Of a stretch of 64,000 bases of DNA, positions 35,701 through 50,479 are shown piece by piece. The first letter of the stretch is position 1, and each line of letters begins with the position of its first letter. Under the pieces are notes generated by a model. The model worked only from the letters and a program-made list of their open reading frames with translations, was not told where the DNA came from and ran no database searches. The translations under genes were made by a program, and so were the position numbers. This stretch comes from Halocaridina rubra. Lineage: Eukaryota > Arthropoda > Malacostraca > Decapoda > Atyidae. The stretch spans positions 12,501 to 76,500 of the forward strand of contig JAXCGZ010003870.1 in the NCBI GenBank assembly GCA_037179515.1, written 5' to 3'.

Positions 35701-38700
35701 GTTCAATTATTTCTGATTTAGAAGTACTGTCTACAGGGCTATGTATGCCAGTATTTGAATTTTCATTCTCAGTTACACTGCATTCTGATAATACTTGGTT
35801 ACATGTTATGCTTTCATTTTCTATCAGTACTTTGCCACACAAATAATCAGAATCCTCATCTTTTGCTCTCCTTCCTCTGCCTCTTCCTCTTCTCCTTCCT
35901 CTCCCCCGCCCTCTCGAGTGAAGTCTGCCTCTTCCTCGAGTCTTTCCTTGTAAACCTTTACATTCGAAGGATTCCCTCAAATGCTCTTCTTCTTTAATTA
36001 GGGAGGCAGAAAAGTTATTTTCTTCTCTAGTTTCAGGTAAGTTGGACAATCTCTCATCACAATAATTAGCATTCTTAAAAACATCAAGTTTTCTCTCGCT
36101 GAAATTTTCAAGAGAATTTGGCAATATGTACTCATTTTCTGATCTATCAGCTTCGTAGTCAGCTATATTGTCCTGCATAGAAGTATCTTGATCTGAGGGT
36201 GATAATGAATTGACATGACCCATGTCACTTGCTGTCACATGTTCAACATTATGAAAACTCTCTGAAGTCTCATACTCCTGAAGACCTGAAATATTATTTT
36301 CAATATTAAAAGTATTCTCCGAGGACTCCCTTTTATGATTATTAATTTCGTCACTCTCTAAACAACCCACATCTTCAGCAACAAAAGCTGTATTTGAAAC
36401 TTTTGCGGTGAAGTCTTGCAAATAAGACATTTTTTGTAAACTACTTTCTGAAGTATAAGAGTAGGTACTATTTTCTTCTAAACCTCTGGCATCATTTACA
36501 CTTCCCTGACAGTCACTGTTCTTTCTCTGTGATTGACTACTAGATTCTGACTCATTATCACTATAGAAATTCTCAGTAGCTGGGGGTTCCTCCATATTTT
36601 CATCTTCTGGCAATGTGTGTGTAATCTGATTATAGCCACCTAAAATGCCTGTGCTAATAAAAACTTCTTTGCAGGTTTCTGACTCGATGTTGGAAGTATT
36701 CATATCACTGTTTACACTTCTATTATCATAATTTTCAGTACATTTTGGTGACTCCTTCAATCCATACCCTTTGTTATAAAAACGATTTTTTACTTCATGT
36801 AGTCTGTCACATTCTGAAACCACCTCATCAGTACTAACATTCATCTCCGTGGTCTCTTTACTCCTTTTGTCATCATATAATATTAAGACATCATCTGAAT
36901 TTTGTTGGGTCTGTAAAGAGTCTTCACTGGTCACATCAGTTTGAATTTCAGCACTGACTTGTCTTTCAGAATTTTTTCCTACTCTATTTAAAGCATGAGA
37001 CAATCTAGGAAACGCTTCTGAGATGGATACCGTGCCTACAGTTGCCGTTAGATTGTGACTCAAAAGTGACTGCAGAAATACAGGATTACTTGTAGTTATG
37101 GTCCTAGATATGGGGTCATACTCTCCCAACTTTGTGACTTCATTTTCATTTACAGGATCATAAGGGCTCTTAGCTGACCAATGGGTGGTGCGAGGCATCT
37201 CATGTTGAGAGGGGCTCAACGGTTCTTCATCTGAAGACTTGAATATTTCAAAAGCTGTCTCAGGTATGGACACAGCAGAAGCTTCTTCAGCATGCACATT
37301 ACCTTCCACTAAATGGGTACTGTCAGAGAAGGTCTCAGAAGGTAATACCATCTGAGTGCCCTGCTGATCTGGGAGATATTCAAATTGTTCATCACGTCTT
37401 AGCAATGATGACTGCTGAGTCTTTTGTAGAGTTACACCAGACACTGAATCCTGTTTCATCTTAGGTACTGTTTCATACGTGAGTGGAATTTTACTACTAT
37501 CAGCTGTAGAAGGAAGTAACTCCGTATGCTTTTGATATCTTCTACAGGATACACTATCTTGCGACAAATTTGAGCTGGCATCTAAGTAGTTCACCGAAGA
37601 CGGACTAATGAATGGATTGCTGGTTTTTGCAGACAAGATTTCTCCAGAAGACACTTCTAGTGGAATCACCGGTTTGCTTTGAAGAGTTGTGTGAGGGTGA
37701 GCAAATAATGGGGCATTTGAAGCTAATGGTGCCTCATGACATGTAACTTGATTTACCAGTGTTAACTTACAATTGCCAAACAATGATGCTCCTTTTGGCA
37801 ATGAGGGTATGTGGGGAAGTGAATGGGAACTGGCTTTAACTTGTGGCAGAGTAGGCTGTGATTTCAATACTTGTTTAATAAGTGAAGGCGGCTGTTGTGG
37901 AAGTTGAACCTGGGTCACTCTATTTCCAGGTGCATAGAATATATCTCCAGGAAGTAATGGTCCTGAAATTTGTCCTTGCTTATGACTCTCCTTGACATCT
38001 TTTGTAAGGCCTATTATTTCTGGTTTAACACTGGAACTTAAAATGTACTGCTCACCTCTATCATAACTATAGCTTTTCTCTGAATATGGGAGGCTTATAC
38101 TAGAAGATGCCAGAGGAGGTGCTGAGACAATAGGCAAAGTGTGCTTTCCATGAAAGCGTAATTTAACAGCATCTACACTTATACCCTTATTTGAGTCTAC
38201 CTCATGTGCAGGACTCTCACCTTGTACAGTCAATGACTGCACAGGTATAATCTCTCTCATCTTTGGACTATTTGCACATAATATTCTTTCTTCAGCAAAA
38301 CTCTCATTACTTCCGGCTATATTTTGAGAAGTTTGATATTTTTCGTGATAGTTGGTCTGCTTAGTATGGCAAAATATAGACCCTGACATTTGTACGTCAT
38401 GTGAAAGACAGGCACTCTCTTGCCTGAGAATTTGGCTAATATTCTTATCTACCAATGGTACCGGATCTACACTGACTGAAGTCTTTGGTACTATTTCCAT
38501 AATATTTGAAGGTATATCTCTGGCATTATCAATACCCTGGATGATGCTGACATCTTCTGGCTTAATATCTAACGGCACAGTCGCCTCTGCAGACGAAAGG
38601 GACCTTCCACCTCTATTTCCCAAACTAGCAATCTGACAAGGCTCTGACCTATCTGATAATCTATGTTCAGTTTCTAAAGGTGTTATAGTTACTGAGGCTC

Positions 38701-40420
38701 CACCATTGATAATAGTCTCCTCAATACTTTTTTCTTCTTTGGCAAAAGCTTTAGTGTCATAAGAGGCCTTTGTAACAGGTGTAACACTTTTACATCTTTG
38801 TGGTAAAGATAATTTTGCACGAGACGATGATCCTACCATTTCAGACGTAGTACGACAACGACTGGGTCTACCATATGTCCGAATAACTTTAGGTGATGGG
38901 ACATTGGAAGCAGTCTCATATCTGTCATTCAGAAAAGATGAGTTAAGACTACTGTGACAAGAACCCGATTTATCAGTACCACAACTACTTATGCAAGTAT
39001 TAAATGCTTGTGGAAGAGAAAGTGGTTTTGAGGGCGGATCAATGGTTTTAACTGCATTTTCAAATAATGGAGATGCAGCAGGTATAATAGTATCACTAGA
39101 TCCTCCATCTTCACTATACTCATTGCTTTCATTGAAGAAAGACTTTTCTAAGTTATTTTCATCAGTGCATTCTCCAGTATTACCACTTGAGCTGGAGATT
39201 ATCGTAGGAGAATTTGTTCTCGCGTTTTGAAAACAGACTGTATTATCGACACTTAATAAGGAATTAGATTTCACTGTGATGCTATCAGTACTAGAAGGGC
39301 TACTATATCTCTTAACTTCAAATATTTTCTTTGAGTCCTCCATAAGTCGTTTTGCCTGCTCGAGTTTTCTCTGGACAGCTGCTTCTCTCTGCTTGAGAGC
39401 TTCCTCCCTTTCATTCAAAGCCTTTTCTTGCTGCTCAAGAGCTACTCGTAAACATTCCTGAGCTTTTTCTTCTTGCTGTTTCATGGCTTCCTCTGCTTCA
39501 AAGAGCTGATGTTCTCTACGTTCCAACTGAAGCCTTTTTTCTTCCCATAAAGACAAACTGCTTTTACTGTCAACATCCAAATCATTGCTTAATGGTTTTA
39601 AGTTGGGGGTGACATCTTTATGAAACAGATGTAAATCTCCAGAGAGTTTTTCCTTCAAATTTGGATGTCCGCTTAACATGTGTAATTCATTTTCCTTCAG
39701 CACCACATTAGATTGTCTTTCTAAAAATGGCTTTGATGTACTAAGTTTTCTGTTTTCATCACTTTTATCACTGGTATAGCCAAGTGTATAAGACTCATCT
39801 AGATGAATCAATTTACGAAACTTTGGATTTTCAAGAGAACTTTTTTGGCTATAATTTTCCAACTTACGTTTGCTTTTGGAAGCATTGGAATAAATTGGTG
39901 TGCTTGTGATAATAGTGTTATATGAACTTCCTTTTCTGTCATGACTATGGAATATCTCACTTACTTGAGAGGGGGTTTGTACATGAATTACATCTGCTTC
40001 TGTAGAAGGCATGCGTCGTTCAGTTACGTTTCCACAGTAAACATCTTGATTAACCGAAGAGTTGACGATATAATGGCTATAAGCCTCAGGTGCTTGAGTG
40101 TATGGATGCTCTTCGGTCTCATGTTGATCACGGTATCTCTTCTGTATATGACAAACATGCTCTGAAGGTTGTAGCTCAGAGGGATACTGTTCCGTGTGTG
40201 ATGCTGAAGCTCCTGAATCCATAACCAGGTGGGTCCTCCTTGGTATAACATGACCCTCATGAGCAACAGGATAAGAATTTTCTCCATCCCTTAAGGAAGA
40301 TTTGGTTTCAGGGGAGGAACATGAAGCTACAATTACCTTTTCATCATTACTTGCTAGTCTTCTTGCCATGTTGTGATTTGGTAATACATATTCAATATTA
40401 GGTAAATTATTACTTTCCAT
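32735..40420 (-). CDS. GTF3C2: TFIIIC subunit, GTF3C2/TFIIIC110-like (2561 aa, single exon)
   Basis: TFIIIC binds the B box of tRNA genes and recruits TFIIIB for RNA polymerase III. The first ATG is 40420 (MESNNLPN); the frame could start at a TTG at 40435, but ATG is preferred, and a stop lies upstream. Visible parts: Ser-rich disordered region; coiled coil about 292-371 (EEKRLQLERREHQLFEAEEA); long disordered part; Arg-Gly tract about 1492-1520; AT-hook RRGRKPKNKG about 1639-1648; Cys/His fingers near 1681, 1738, 1770, 1877 and 1911 (KCGKCD, KCENCN, QCKTCG, CPNTDC, KCKLCK); and a WD40 propeller about 2060-2540 with IQIWEF, VRIFAI, VCIWDL and YRFWDL. RLGLLAAACSDGTVRIF with WGLAWCPSGTFE is the best family match. 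Human GTF3C2 is 911 aa with many introns, so the length and lack of introns are odd. Other WD40 proteins are less likely. Confidence 0.8.
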   Translation of the reverse strand: MESNNLPNIEYVLPNHNMARRLASNDEKVIVASCSSPETKSSLRDGENSYPVAHEGHVIPRRTHLVMDSGASASHTEQYPSELQPSEHVCHIQKRYRDQHETEEHPYTQAPEAYSHYIVNSSVNQDVYCGNVTERRMPSTEADVIHVQTPSQVSEIFHSHDRKGSSYNTIITSTPIYSNASKSKRKLENYSQKSSLENPKFRKLIHLDESYTLGYTSDKSDENRKLSTSKPFLERQSNVVLKENELHMLSGHPNLKEKLSGDLHLFHKDVTPNLKPLSNDLDVDSKSSLSLWEEKRLQLERREHQLFEAEEAMKQQEEKAQECLRVALEQQEKALNEREEALKQREAAVQRKLEQAKRLMEDSKKIFEVKRYSSPSSTDSITVKSNSLLSVDNTVCFQNARTNSPTIISSSSGNTGECTDENNLEKSFFNESNEYSEDGGSSDTIIPAASPLFENAVKTIDPPSKPLSLPQAFNTCISSCGTDKSGSCHSSLNSSFLNDRYETASNVPSPKVIRTYGRPSRCRTTSEMVGSSSRAKLSLPQRCKSVTPVTKASYDTKAFAKEEKSIEETIINGGASVTITPLETEHRLSDRSEPCQIASLGNRGGRSLSSAEATVPLDIKPEDVSIIQGIDNARDIPSNIMEIVPKTSVSVDPVPLVDKNISQILRQESACLSHDVQMSGSIFCHTKQTNYHEKYQTSQNIAGSNESFAEERILCANSPKMREIIPVQSLTVQGESPAHEVDSNKGISVDAVKLRFHGKHTLPIVSAPPLASSSISLPYSEKSYSYDRGEQYILSSSVKPEIIGLTKDVKESHKQGQISGPLLPGDIFYAPGNRVTQVQLPQQPPSLIKQVLKSQPTLPQVKASSHSLPHIPSLPKGASLFGNCKLTLVNQVTCHEAPLASNAPLFAHPHTTLQSKPVIPLEVSSGEILSAKTSNPFISPSSVNYLDASSNLSQDSVSCRRYQKHTELLPSTADSSKIPLTYETVPKMKQDSVSGVTLQKTQQSSLLRRDEQFEYLPDQQGTQMVLPSETFSDSTHLVEGNVHAEEASAVSIPETAFEIFKSSDEEPLSPSQHEMPRTTHWSAKSPYDPVNENEVTKLGEYDPISRTITTSNPVFLQSLLSHNLTATVGTVSISEAFPRLSHALNRVGKNSERQVSAEIQTDVTSEDSLQTQQNSDDVLILYDDKRSKETTEMNVSTDEVVSECDRLHEVKNRFYNKGYGLKESPKCTENYDNRSVNSDMNTSNIESETCKEVFISTGILGGYNQITHTLPEDENMEEPPATENFYSDNESESSSQSQRKNSDCQGSVNDARGLEENSTYSYTSESSLQKMSYLQDFTAKVSNTAFVAEDVGCLESDEINNHKRESSENTFNIENNISGLQEYETSESFHNVEHVTASDMGHVNSLSPSDQDTSMQDNIADYEADRSENEYILPNSLENFSERKLDVFKNANYCDERLSNLPETREENNFSASLIKEEEHLRESFECKGLQGKTRGRGRLHSRGRGRGRRRGRGRGRRAKDEDSDYLCGKVLIENESITCNQVLSECSVTENENSNTGIHSPVDSTSKSEIIEHVSHSGRKLKLNSYFLNVVSRGTGRKVCKSTPKSKMSCPKELPPDVTDLDNEQTHFEKPSVVQEKKRRGRKPKNKGERIIKDAKSDIPVVSVSSDVKSGDISIVPDKDIKCGKCDSIFPSQGKFLYHVRYEHNGLARPSGDSQEFLELERRKILTKTMRLVKRLKCENCNKVFKSMGGYIIHCNRYCAITVGDAQEQCKTCGKLFPLRSIEYHVKKWHSPKPGKSLVESTVEVPRPQRKAAKNCTAIFDAWKSNSSDVIDKEKDDGTHSDQDFEDKKLYTRTKIHIPLHIIKNWDNDIRLKGIAYCPNTDCTYVIKSVKSGSAHFFKCRFNNITRNYKCKLCKYTCKTCADIRAHIIEKHEDSLVPPEDSESDTSGADPETFETIKKNNFRQVSSQLKPFEPAFHWTLNYILENYSNLLFPDFKVLVDDWTTLDEDHASHYIPKAHHSPKFKFNFVSKSGTEFTDWQTLEVFDGTFHRGGWVLFSGGPTYASAWCPLPLNESINAQKQYLALSTLLSPDREYQVLKAQSHPGLIQIWEFCSMEESDHPPQMLFGIAHNFGNVWGLAWCPSGTFESKINTSSMRLGLLAAACSDGTVRIFAIPQSPPEELQGNSKIYRVEPSVTLRSSIVNDDDAQCLKVDWFCGKEHQFLAGAFSAGYVCIWDLNTSSPLLCVNDSRGLVLYPIHCFLAHNGVCCTVAFCPSPGGRHVITGGFDRTYRFWDLENTSMPLSVARKGLITDAVCLLHWPGSFISFDDVFGLANTCTLYRDSGYFNISSRNVLSSNAPIWALSGSNWLNSIVQGDSAGEVIVTVQQLLLKSYEHDKVPPKRKAPLLTVCMESVKSHEGENHCVVEAIKNYTSTEESPSQKQNGSEEAESSSTVYREMPKLYHEMCQEYGIVFQEQDYANFANIPEEEKSLRRQAKSMEPGPVDIYPFKSVNTVSWNNNLGSHSLIFVGTQAGICRIIDVKALREYQECSESVLKKISKKRI

Positions 40421-41054
40421 GCTAATTCTATTCAAAAATGAACTCTATATACAAAGTAATAATCTTTGTTATTTTCACATCTTGTAAAACATAGCATAGC
40501 TTGAAAAAGCAAGTATCATAACATCGAATTTTAAAACATAATAGCTAAATTGTAGCAGTCAATTCCCAGCTTGAATTTATAGACAGTCTCCAGATTTCAG
40601 AATAATACCACAACTCTTCACCTTATAAATCTCTGAGGTGTTATTATTAATGATACTCAAGTCTGAAGTAAAACTGAAGAATATTTAGTGGAAATAATAC
40701 ATTCGAATAATACCACATTTAGAATTTTCCACAAGGCTGCTGGTCACGTGTTACCTAAAACAAAAAGAAAATATAATTATAATATTTATAAATATTTTTT
40801 CCTACAAATAGAACTAACTACCCTTTTACACTGTAAGTAAAACATAACACACCTTCTGTTTATATAATGACATACATGCAATGACTAAGCAATTAAAACA
40901 ACAATATGTGAAAAAATAAAATAAAATAGATACACTTCAATATTAGTACAAAACACGATACATTCCTATTATCAAAAGCTATTTTTCTTTTTTTACTAAA
41001 AGGTTAGGTTAGGGTTTATATATACCTTTATGTGTATATAAAAAATTAATATAT

Positions 41055-41055
<1 letters not shown>
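40421..41055 (-). promoter_or_regulatory. Upstream region of the TFIIIC gene
   Basis: A 5' UTR or upstream exon may lie here. On the minus strand, TTGTTTTAG near 40757 could be an acceptor. No TATA box is clear. Confidence 0.25.

Positions 41056-41057
<2 letters not shown>

Positions 41058-41121
<64 letters not shown>
41058..41121. repeat. (TA)n microsatellite
   Basis: It ends at the CAGTAATGCCTCGC transposon terminus (41123). Confidence 0.95.
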
Positions 41122-41125
<4 letters not shown>

Positions 41126-41270
41126 TAATGCCTCGCTATTTTGCGGTTCACCTATCGCGGATTCACTGTATCTCGGATTTTGTTTTTGAAAAAAAAATAA
41201 AAAAAATAAAATAAAATAAAATAAAATACAATAAAAAAAAATAAAAATACAAAAATAAATAAAAGAAATT

Positions 41271-42244
<974 letters not shown>

Positions 42245-42277
42245 ATCATCTTTAAAAAAGAAAAGAAAAAAAAAAAG

Positions 42278-42285
<8 letters not shown>

Positions 42286-42373
<88 letters not shown>
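42286..42373. repeat. (TA)n microsatellite
   Basis: TA run with one AAATA break. Confidence 0.95.
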
Positions 42374-42376
<3 letters not shown>

Positions 42377-42451
42377 GGTGTTCCTACTTCGCGGAAATTC
42401 ATCTATCGTGGCCGGTTCCAGAACCGAACCCCCGCGATAAACGAGGGATTA

Positions 42452-42456
<5 letters not shown>

Positions 42457-42538
<82 letters not shown>
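42457..42538. repeat. (TA)n microsatellite between two transposon ends
   Basis: It separates the terminus ending at 42454 from the CAGGGGGTCC terminus at 42547. Confidence 0.95.
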
Positions 42539-42548
<10 letters not shown>

Positions 42549-42844
42549 GGGGGTCCCCATTTAATGTCAGGTTCCGTTCCTGACCGCTGACTTGACCCGG
42601 ATTTTGACTCAAGTCGGAACACACCTATAATTCGAACCTAGGTCCCGTAACTAACACTAAAAGTATATGCTCTAAAACATAGGAAAATAATCTAAGTTCT
42701 TAATCTAAGACATAAAAATATAAAACTACATTATGCCATACTGCTTACCTTTACTACAGTGGTTGGCTTGCATCTGGATAACTTCTGGCCCCATATCCAA
42801 CTTATGGTCGAACAGTTTAACACCAAAGAATGAGCACAAGAACA

Positions 42845-43040
42845 GTAGTCGCCGTGGCTCAGTCGGTAGCGTCTCCGACTCTGAGGCGTCAGGTCGAGGG
42901 TTCGCGCCCCGTCACGGTCTGAGGTTAGCAAAGGCATGCACTCAGCGTAAGGATTACATCTGCCAAAACAAGTCCTTCGCAAGAAGGCAACCGTCCTAGC
43001 CCTTGGTTGATAAGGGAGTCCGTGACGTAAAACCGGAACC
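42845..43040 (+). repeat. SINE-D, tRNA-derived, full copy with 17-bp target duplication
   Basis: The head GCCGTGGCTCAGTCGGTAGC has an A box, and the B box region reads GAGGGTTCGCGCCCC. Its first seven bases pair with the later TCACGGT, like an acceptor stem. The 196-bp unit ends GTAAAACCGGAACC without poly-A. Direct repeats GAATGAGCACAAGAACA flank it (42828-42844 and 43041-43057). The tRNA-like part is diverged in its arms and continues into a body, so it is a SINE rather than a tRNA gene. Confidence 0.9.
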
Positions 43041-43213
43041 GAATGAGCACAAGAACAAGTGGTGACAATTCTTTTCCCCCCCTTTCCCATTTTCACGGAA
43101 TTGAACAATCTATATGCTCTCTCCTGAATGAACAGGAAGCTCACTAGGATGTGCCATTGATGCTGGTCATGCAGCCAAAACACTTACATCTTGATGTTGA
43201 AAGCATGTATCCA

Positions 43214-43311
43214 CAGTGAATGGGCGCGATAAGCAATATGGCAGATTAGAGAGTGAGAAGCACAGCGAATGAGTGCAATAAGCAATATGGCGGACGAGAG
43301 AGTGAGAAGCA
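43214..43311. repeat. Tandem duplication, two units of about 49 bp
   Basis: GATAAGCAATATGGC(A/G)GA and GAGAGTGAGAAGCACAG occur twice in the same order. Confidence 0.75.
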
Positions 43312-43396
43312 CAGTTTTTACAAGGGCACCTCTCTTAAAAATGCATTCTTATTGTTCTTATAGGGCTGTCCTTTGGGTTTCTCTGTTTCTCCAATA

Positions 43397-44273
<877 letters not shown>

Positions 44274-44399
44274 TCCTCATATAACGTCGTTTCGTGTTTA
44301 CGACAAAAGCGAAAAAAAATAAAAAATCTTTGTCTACTTTCCCTTACCCTTTCTTCCTGGTCCTCTAGGGGTTAAAAGTTGGCCCAGTTGGAGTAGCCA

Positions 44400-44770
44400 A
44401 AGGTCACTTAACATATAATGATAAAGAGATGCGTACATATTTAAATGAATATTTCTTATCTGTATTTACCAATGAAACCTTGGAATATATTCCAGAAGTA
44501 GAATACATATGCACAGACTGTCCTTATACAGTAATATACTTAGTACAATAAATATTACAAGGGAGGATGTAATAAAAGAAAGACAAATTAAAGATTCATA
44601 AATCTCCGGGACCTGATGAAATTTATGCTAGAGTATTAAAGAAGTGCAACAGGAGCTTAGTTGTCCACTATTCTATAATTTAATAAAATTAGTATTGGCA
44701 CCCAAGGAGTGGAAATTGGCAGATGTGGTACCAATATTTATATAGGGAGAATGGGTTAAAAAGAAAAACT
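44400..44770 (+). mobile_element. LINE reverse-transcriptase fragment
   Basis: Broken frames read YLNEYFLSVFTNE, then HKSPGPDEIYARVLKKCN, then LVLAPKEWKLADVVPIF, the RT motif-1/2 region (KSPGPDxIxxRVLK; PxxWKxAxVxPIFK) of CR1/L2-type LINEs. Frameshifts and a stop end it. Confidence 0.7.
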
Positions 44771-45425
44771 ATAGATCTGTATTTTTTCTTTTTAAATTAA
44801 ATATAACCAATTGTATATATAAAAATAAATAAAGCCACTGACTTGATAAAAAATGAGATACTAGTGTAATATTTTTTATGTTTATAAGTGTGTTTTAAAT
44901 CTTAGAGTTTTATTTTCTATAGATTATGTATTGATTGTTCTTTTGCCTTTCCAGACTCACCTGCCTGCGCCTGTCTCGTCAGCAGCTGACGTAGCAAGCT
45001 TTTTTCTGATGAGCAAATCTCTCCCTCCCTCTGAAGCACACCACATGAGTACAGTATACTGTACAGGTATTATTTACAGTTTTATACTATACAGTAACAC
45101 AGTACAGGTATTGAGGTGTAATATAGAGCAGATATTTTTATGGATATGTTTTCTTTTATTATACTGTACAGTACATTTATGCTGAACAGTACCTGTATAT
45201 TATGTTAATTTCAAAGTTTAGGAATAGTAATAAGATTAGTTTTAGTAATTATTTAAGAACCATTTGGAACATAGGGTTCCCTTGGAAAAAAATAAATAAA
45301 TAAATAAAATAAAATAAAAATAAGGGACCCAGGTTCAAATATAAGCGAGTTCCAACTTAGGTCGATTTTTTACTTAAGTCGCCTGTCCGGAATAGAACCC
45401 TGACGTTATATGAGGACTCCCTGTA

Positions 45426-45539
<114 letters not shown>

Positions 45540-45831
45540 CAGTGTTCCTTCCATTATTGCGAGGATTCGGTTCCGGGACCCGGCGCGAGACAGGAAAATT
45601 GTGGAGTAGGATCAGCCTATATGTACATAGATATTTTAATTTATTTTTACGTTTACGCCGTATAAACTGTATAAACCCTCCCTGTACTGTTAACAAACCA
45701 CCCTTTACTTCATAAATAACAGCATGCAAGCGTAAATTTATATGACATACTCATGTACATAGGTATTTTACAATTATTTTTACGTTCACTGTATAAACCC
45801 TCCCTGCACTATTAAAAAACCACCCTTTACT

Positions 45832-46341
45832 TTATAAATAACAGCATGCAACGTAAATTTATATGTACGTGATAGGTAAACTTACCTTATCTGTTATGGT
45901 TAACATTTTCCTTTGCCGCTTAGGCTCACTACAAGAAGCCTTAGAAGATGAAGGATGCTTGGGAGGCATTGCAAAGGTTAAAATATGCGAGTAAAAAAAT
46001 CACAAAAAAACGTATTAATAAGCACAGCGTGAACGGCGCACACGTGAGTTAGACTGAACAAGCCTTTGTCCGAAACGCTGATAGCGGTATAAATAACAGC
46101 ATGCAACGTAAATTTATACGTACGTGATAGGTAAACTTACCTTATCTGTTATGGTTAACATTTTCCTTTGCCACTTAGGCTCACTACAAGAAGCCTTATT
46201 AGATGAAGGATGCTTGGGAGGCATTGCAAAGGTTAAAATATGCGAGTAAAAAAATCACAAGCAAAATGTATTAATAAGCACAACGTGAACGGCGCACACG
46301 TGAGTTAGACTAAACGAGCCTTTGTCCGAAATGCTGATAGC
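45832..46341 (-). repeat. Direct duplication containing a transposase 5' end
   Basis: GTGATAGGTAAACTTACCTT through GAGGCATTGCAAAGGTTAAA to CTTTGTCCGAAA(C/T)GCTGATAGC occurs twice, with few differences. The same segment in single form sits at the start of the transposase pseudogene (48740-48900). Confidence 0.8.
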
Positions 46342-46713
46342 GGTATCGTATTTCACATGTTGCAATACTGTTAGTATTTATGTTTTTTACTGTTTTATTA
46401 TTCTTAGGCTAAGAAATACGTTTTTTTATCAATAAAATCATGAAACTACTGGAAATATAAATATATATGCTAGCTCACGTAGCTGTGACCCCAATACATT
46501 GTACGCTATCGGACACTATTTCGCATGATGCAATACTGTGAGTTATACTGTGCGTACGTATATCTAAATTTATGATTTTTACTATTTTTTACTGTTTTAT
46601 TATTCGTAGGCTGGGAAATAAATTTTTTTTTATCAATTAGATAATGAAATGTTTTTTTCAATAAAAAAAATGAAAATACTGAATATTTTTATTTTTTCAT
46701 ATTTTAATAGTTT

Positions 46714-46836
<123 letters not shown>

Positions 46837-46932
46837 GTTGCCAAAAAAAACCGTGGTACAGTGAAAAAGCGAGCCAAGAAACGTGATCCAGCAAAGGATC
46901 ACTGTATATATATATATATAAATATATGTATA

Positions 46933-49843
<2,911 letters not shown>

Positions 49844-49849
49844 CATATG

Positions 49850-50270
49850 CAAGAAAAACTGTACTTAGATTAATCCTATGGTAAAGAGAAATGGTTGTCG
49901 ATAATAGGAAAGAACAGAAAATACTGTTTATAACTTCATCAGTACTGCTTGGGAATCAGTTTACAATCTGAACACTTCATAAATCATGAAATAAATAAAA
50001 ATATAACCATGAATGTACATAATTAATAAAAGTAAGTCTTCATGCAGTATCACATTAACAGTGAAATCCCTTTTCAATGAGCACTACCATAAATCTTTTA
50101 CACAAATAGCAACCAGGTCACTACCTTGAAAACCTTTGCTTGTTTGGGGTTCTGTAAGCAGCTTACAGTACTCAAAATGGTACCCTCCACCTCTAGTTAC
50201 ACAGGAGTGGGTGGGGTTGCTTTAGTCACTTCAATACTCCGGTGGATTGTAGCAGCAACTAAAGAAGAAA
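49850..50270. other. Unassigned AT-rich stretch
   Basis: I see no gene. A CCTAA-rich tract lies at its far edge (50300-50322). Confidence 0.4.
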
Positions 50271-50324
50271 GAACATTTTTTAACAGGGGAACAAATATGA
50301 CCTAACCTAACTTAACCTAACCCA

Positions 50325-50478
50325 TGGCTCTATTGTAATGGGCAAAAGTTGGGAAGCAACTAACGCTGGTTCGATCCCACCAAAGGGCGTTAGGCAGGAC
50401 ATCCAGTCTTAATCTTTCTTACAGCTCCAACATGTGTATGTACAACCCAATGTGAATGGGGGTTAATTGTGACACACA
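50325..50478 (+). repeat. SINE-A copy, sense
   Basis: A diverged head followed by GGTTCGATCCCACCAAAGGG (B box) and AATGGGGGTTAATTGTGACA. Confidence 0.7.
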
Positions 50479-50479
50479 A

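Noticed and set aside
40421..40435. TFIIIC start at position 40435
   Set aside because: That codon is TTG on the minus strand. The first ATG is five codons later, at 40420.
42845..42920. Possible tRNA gene at the SINE-D head
   Set aside because: The A and B boxes and acceptor pairing are there, but the other arms are imperfect, the sequence continues into a 196-bp body, and a 17-bp target duplication encloses it all. It is a SINE.
42731..43183. 150-codon minus-strand frame
   Set aside because: It runs through SINE-D in antisense; a similar peptide at 58878 comes from another SINE-D copy.
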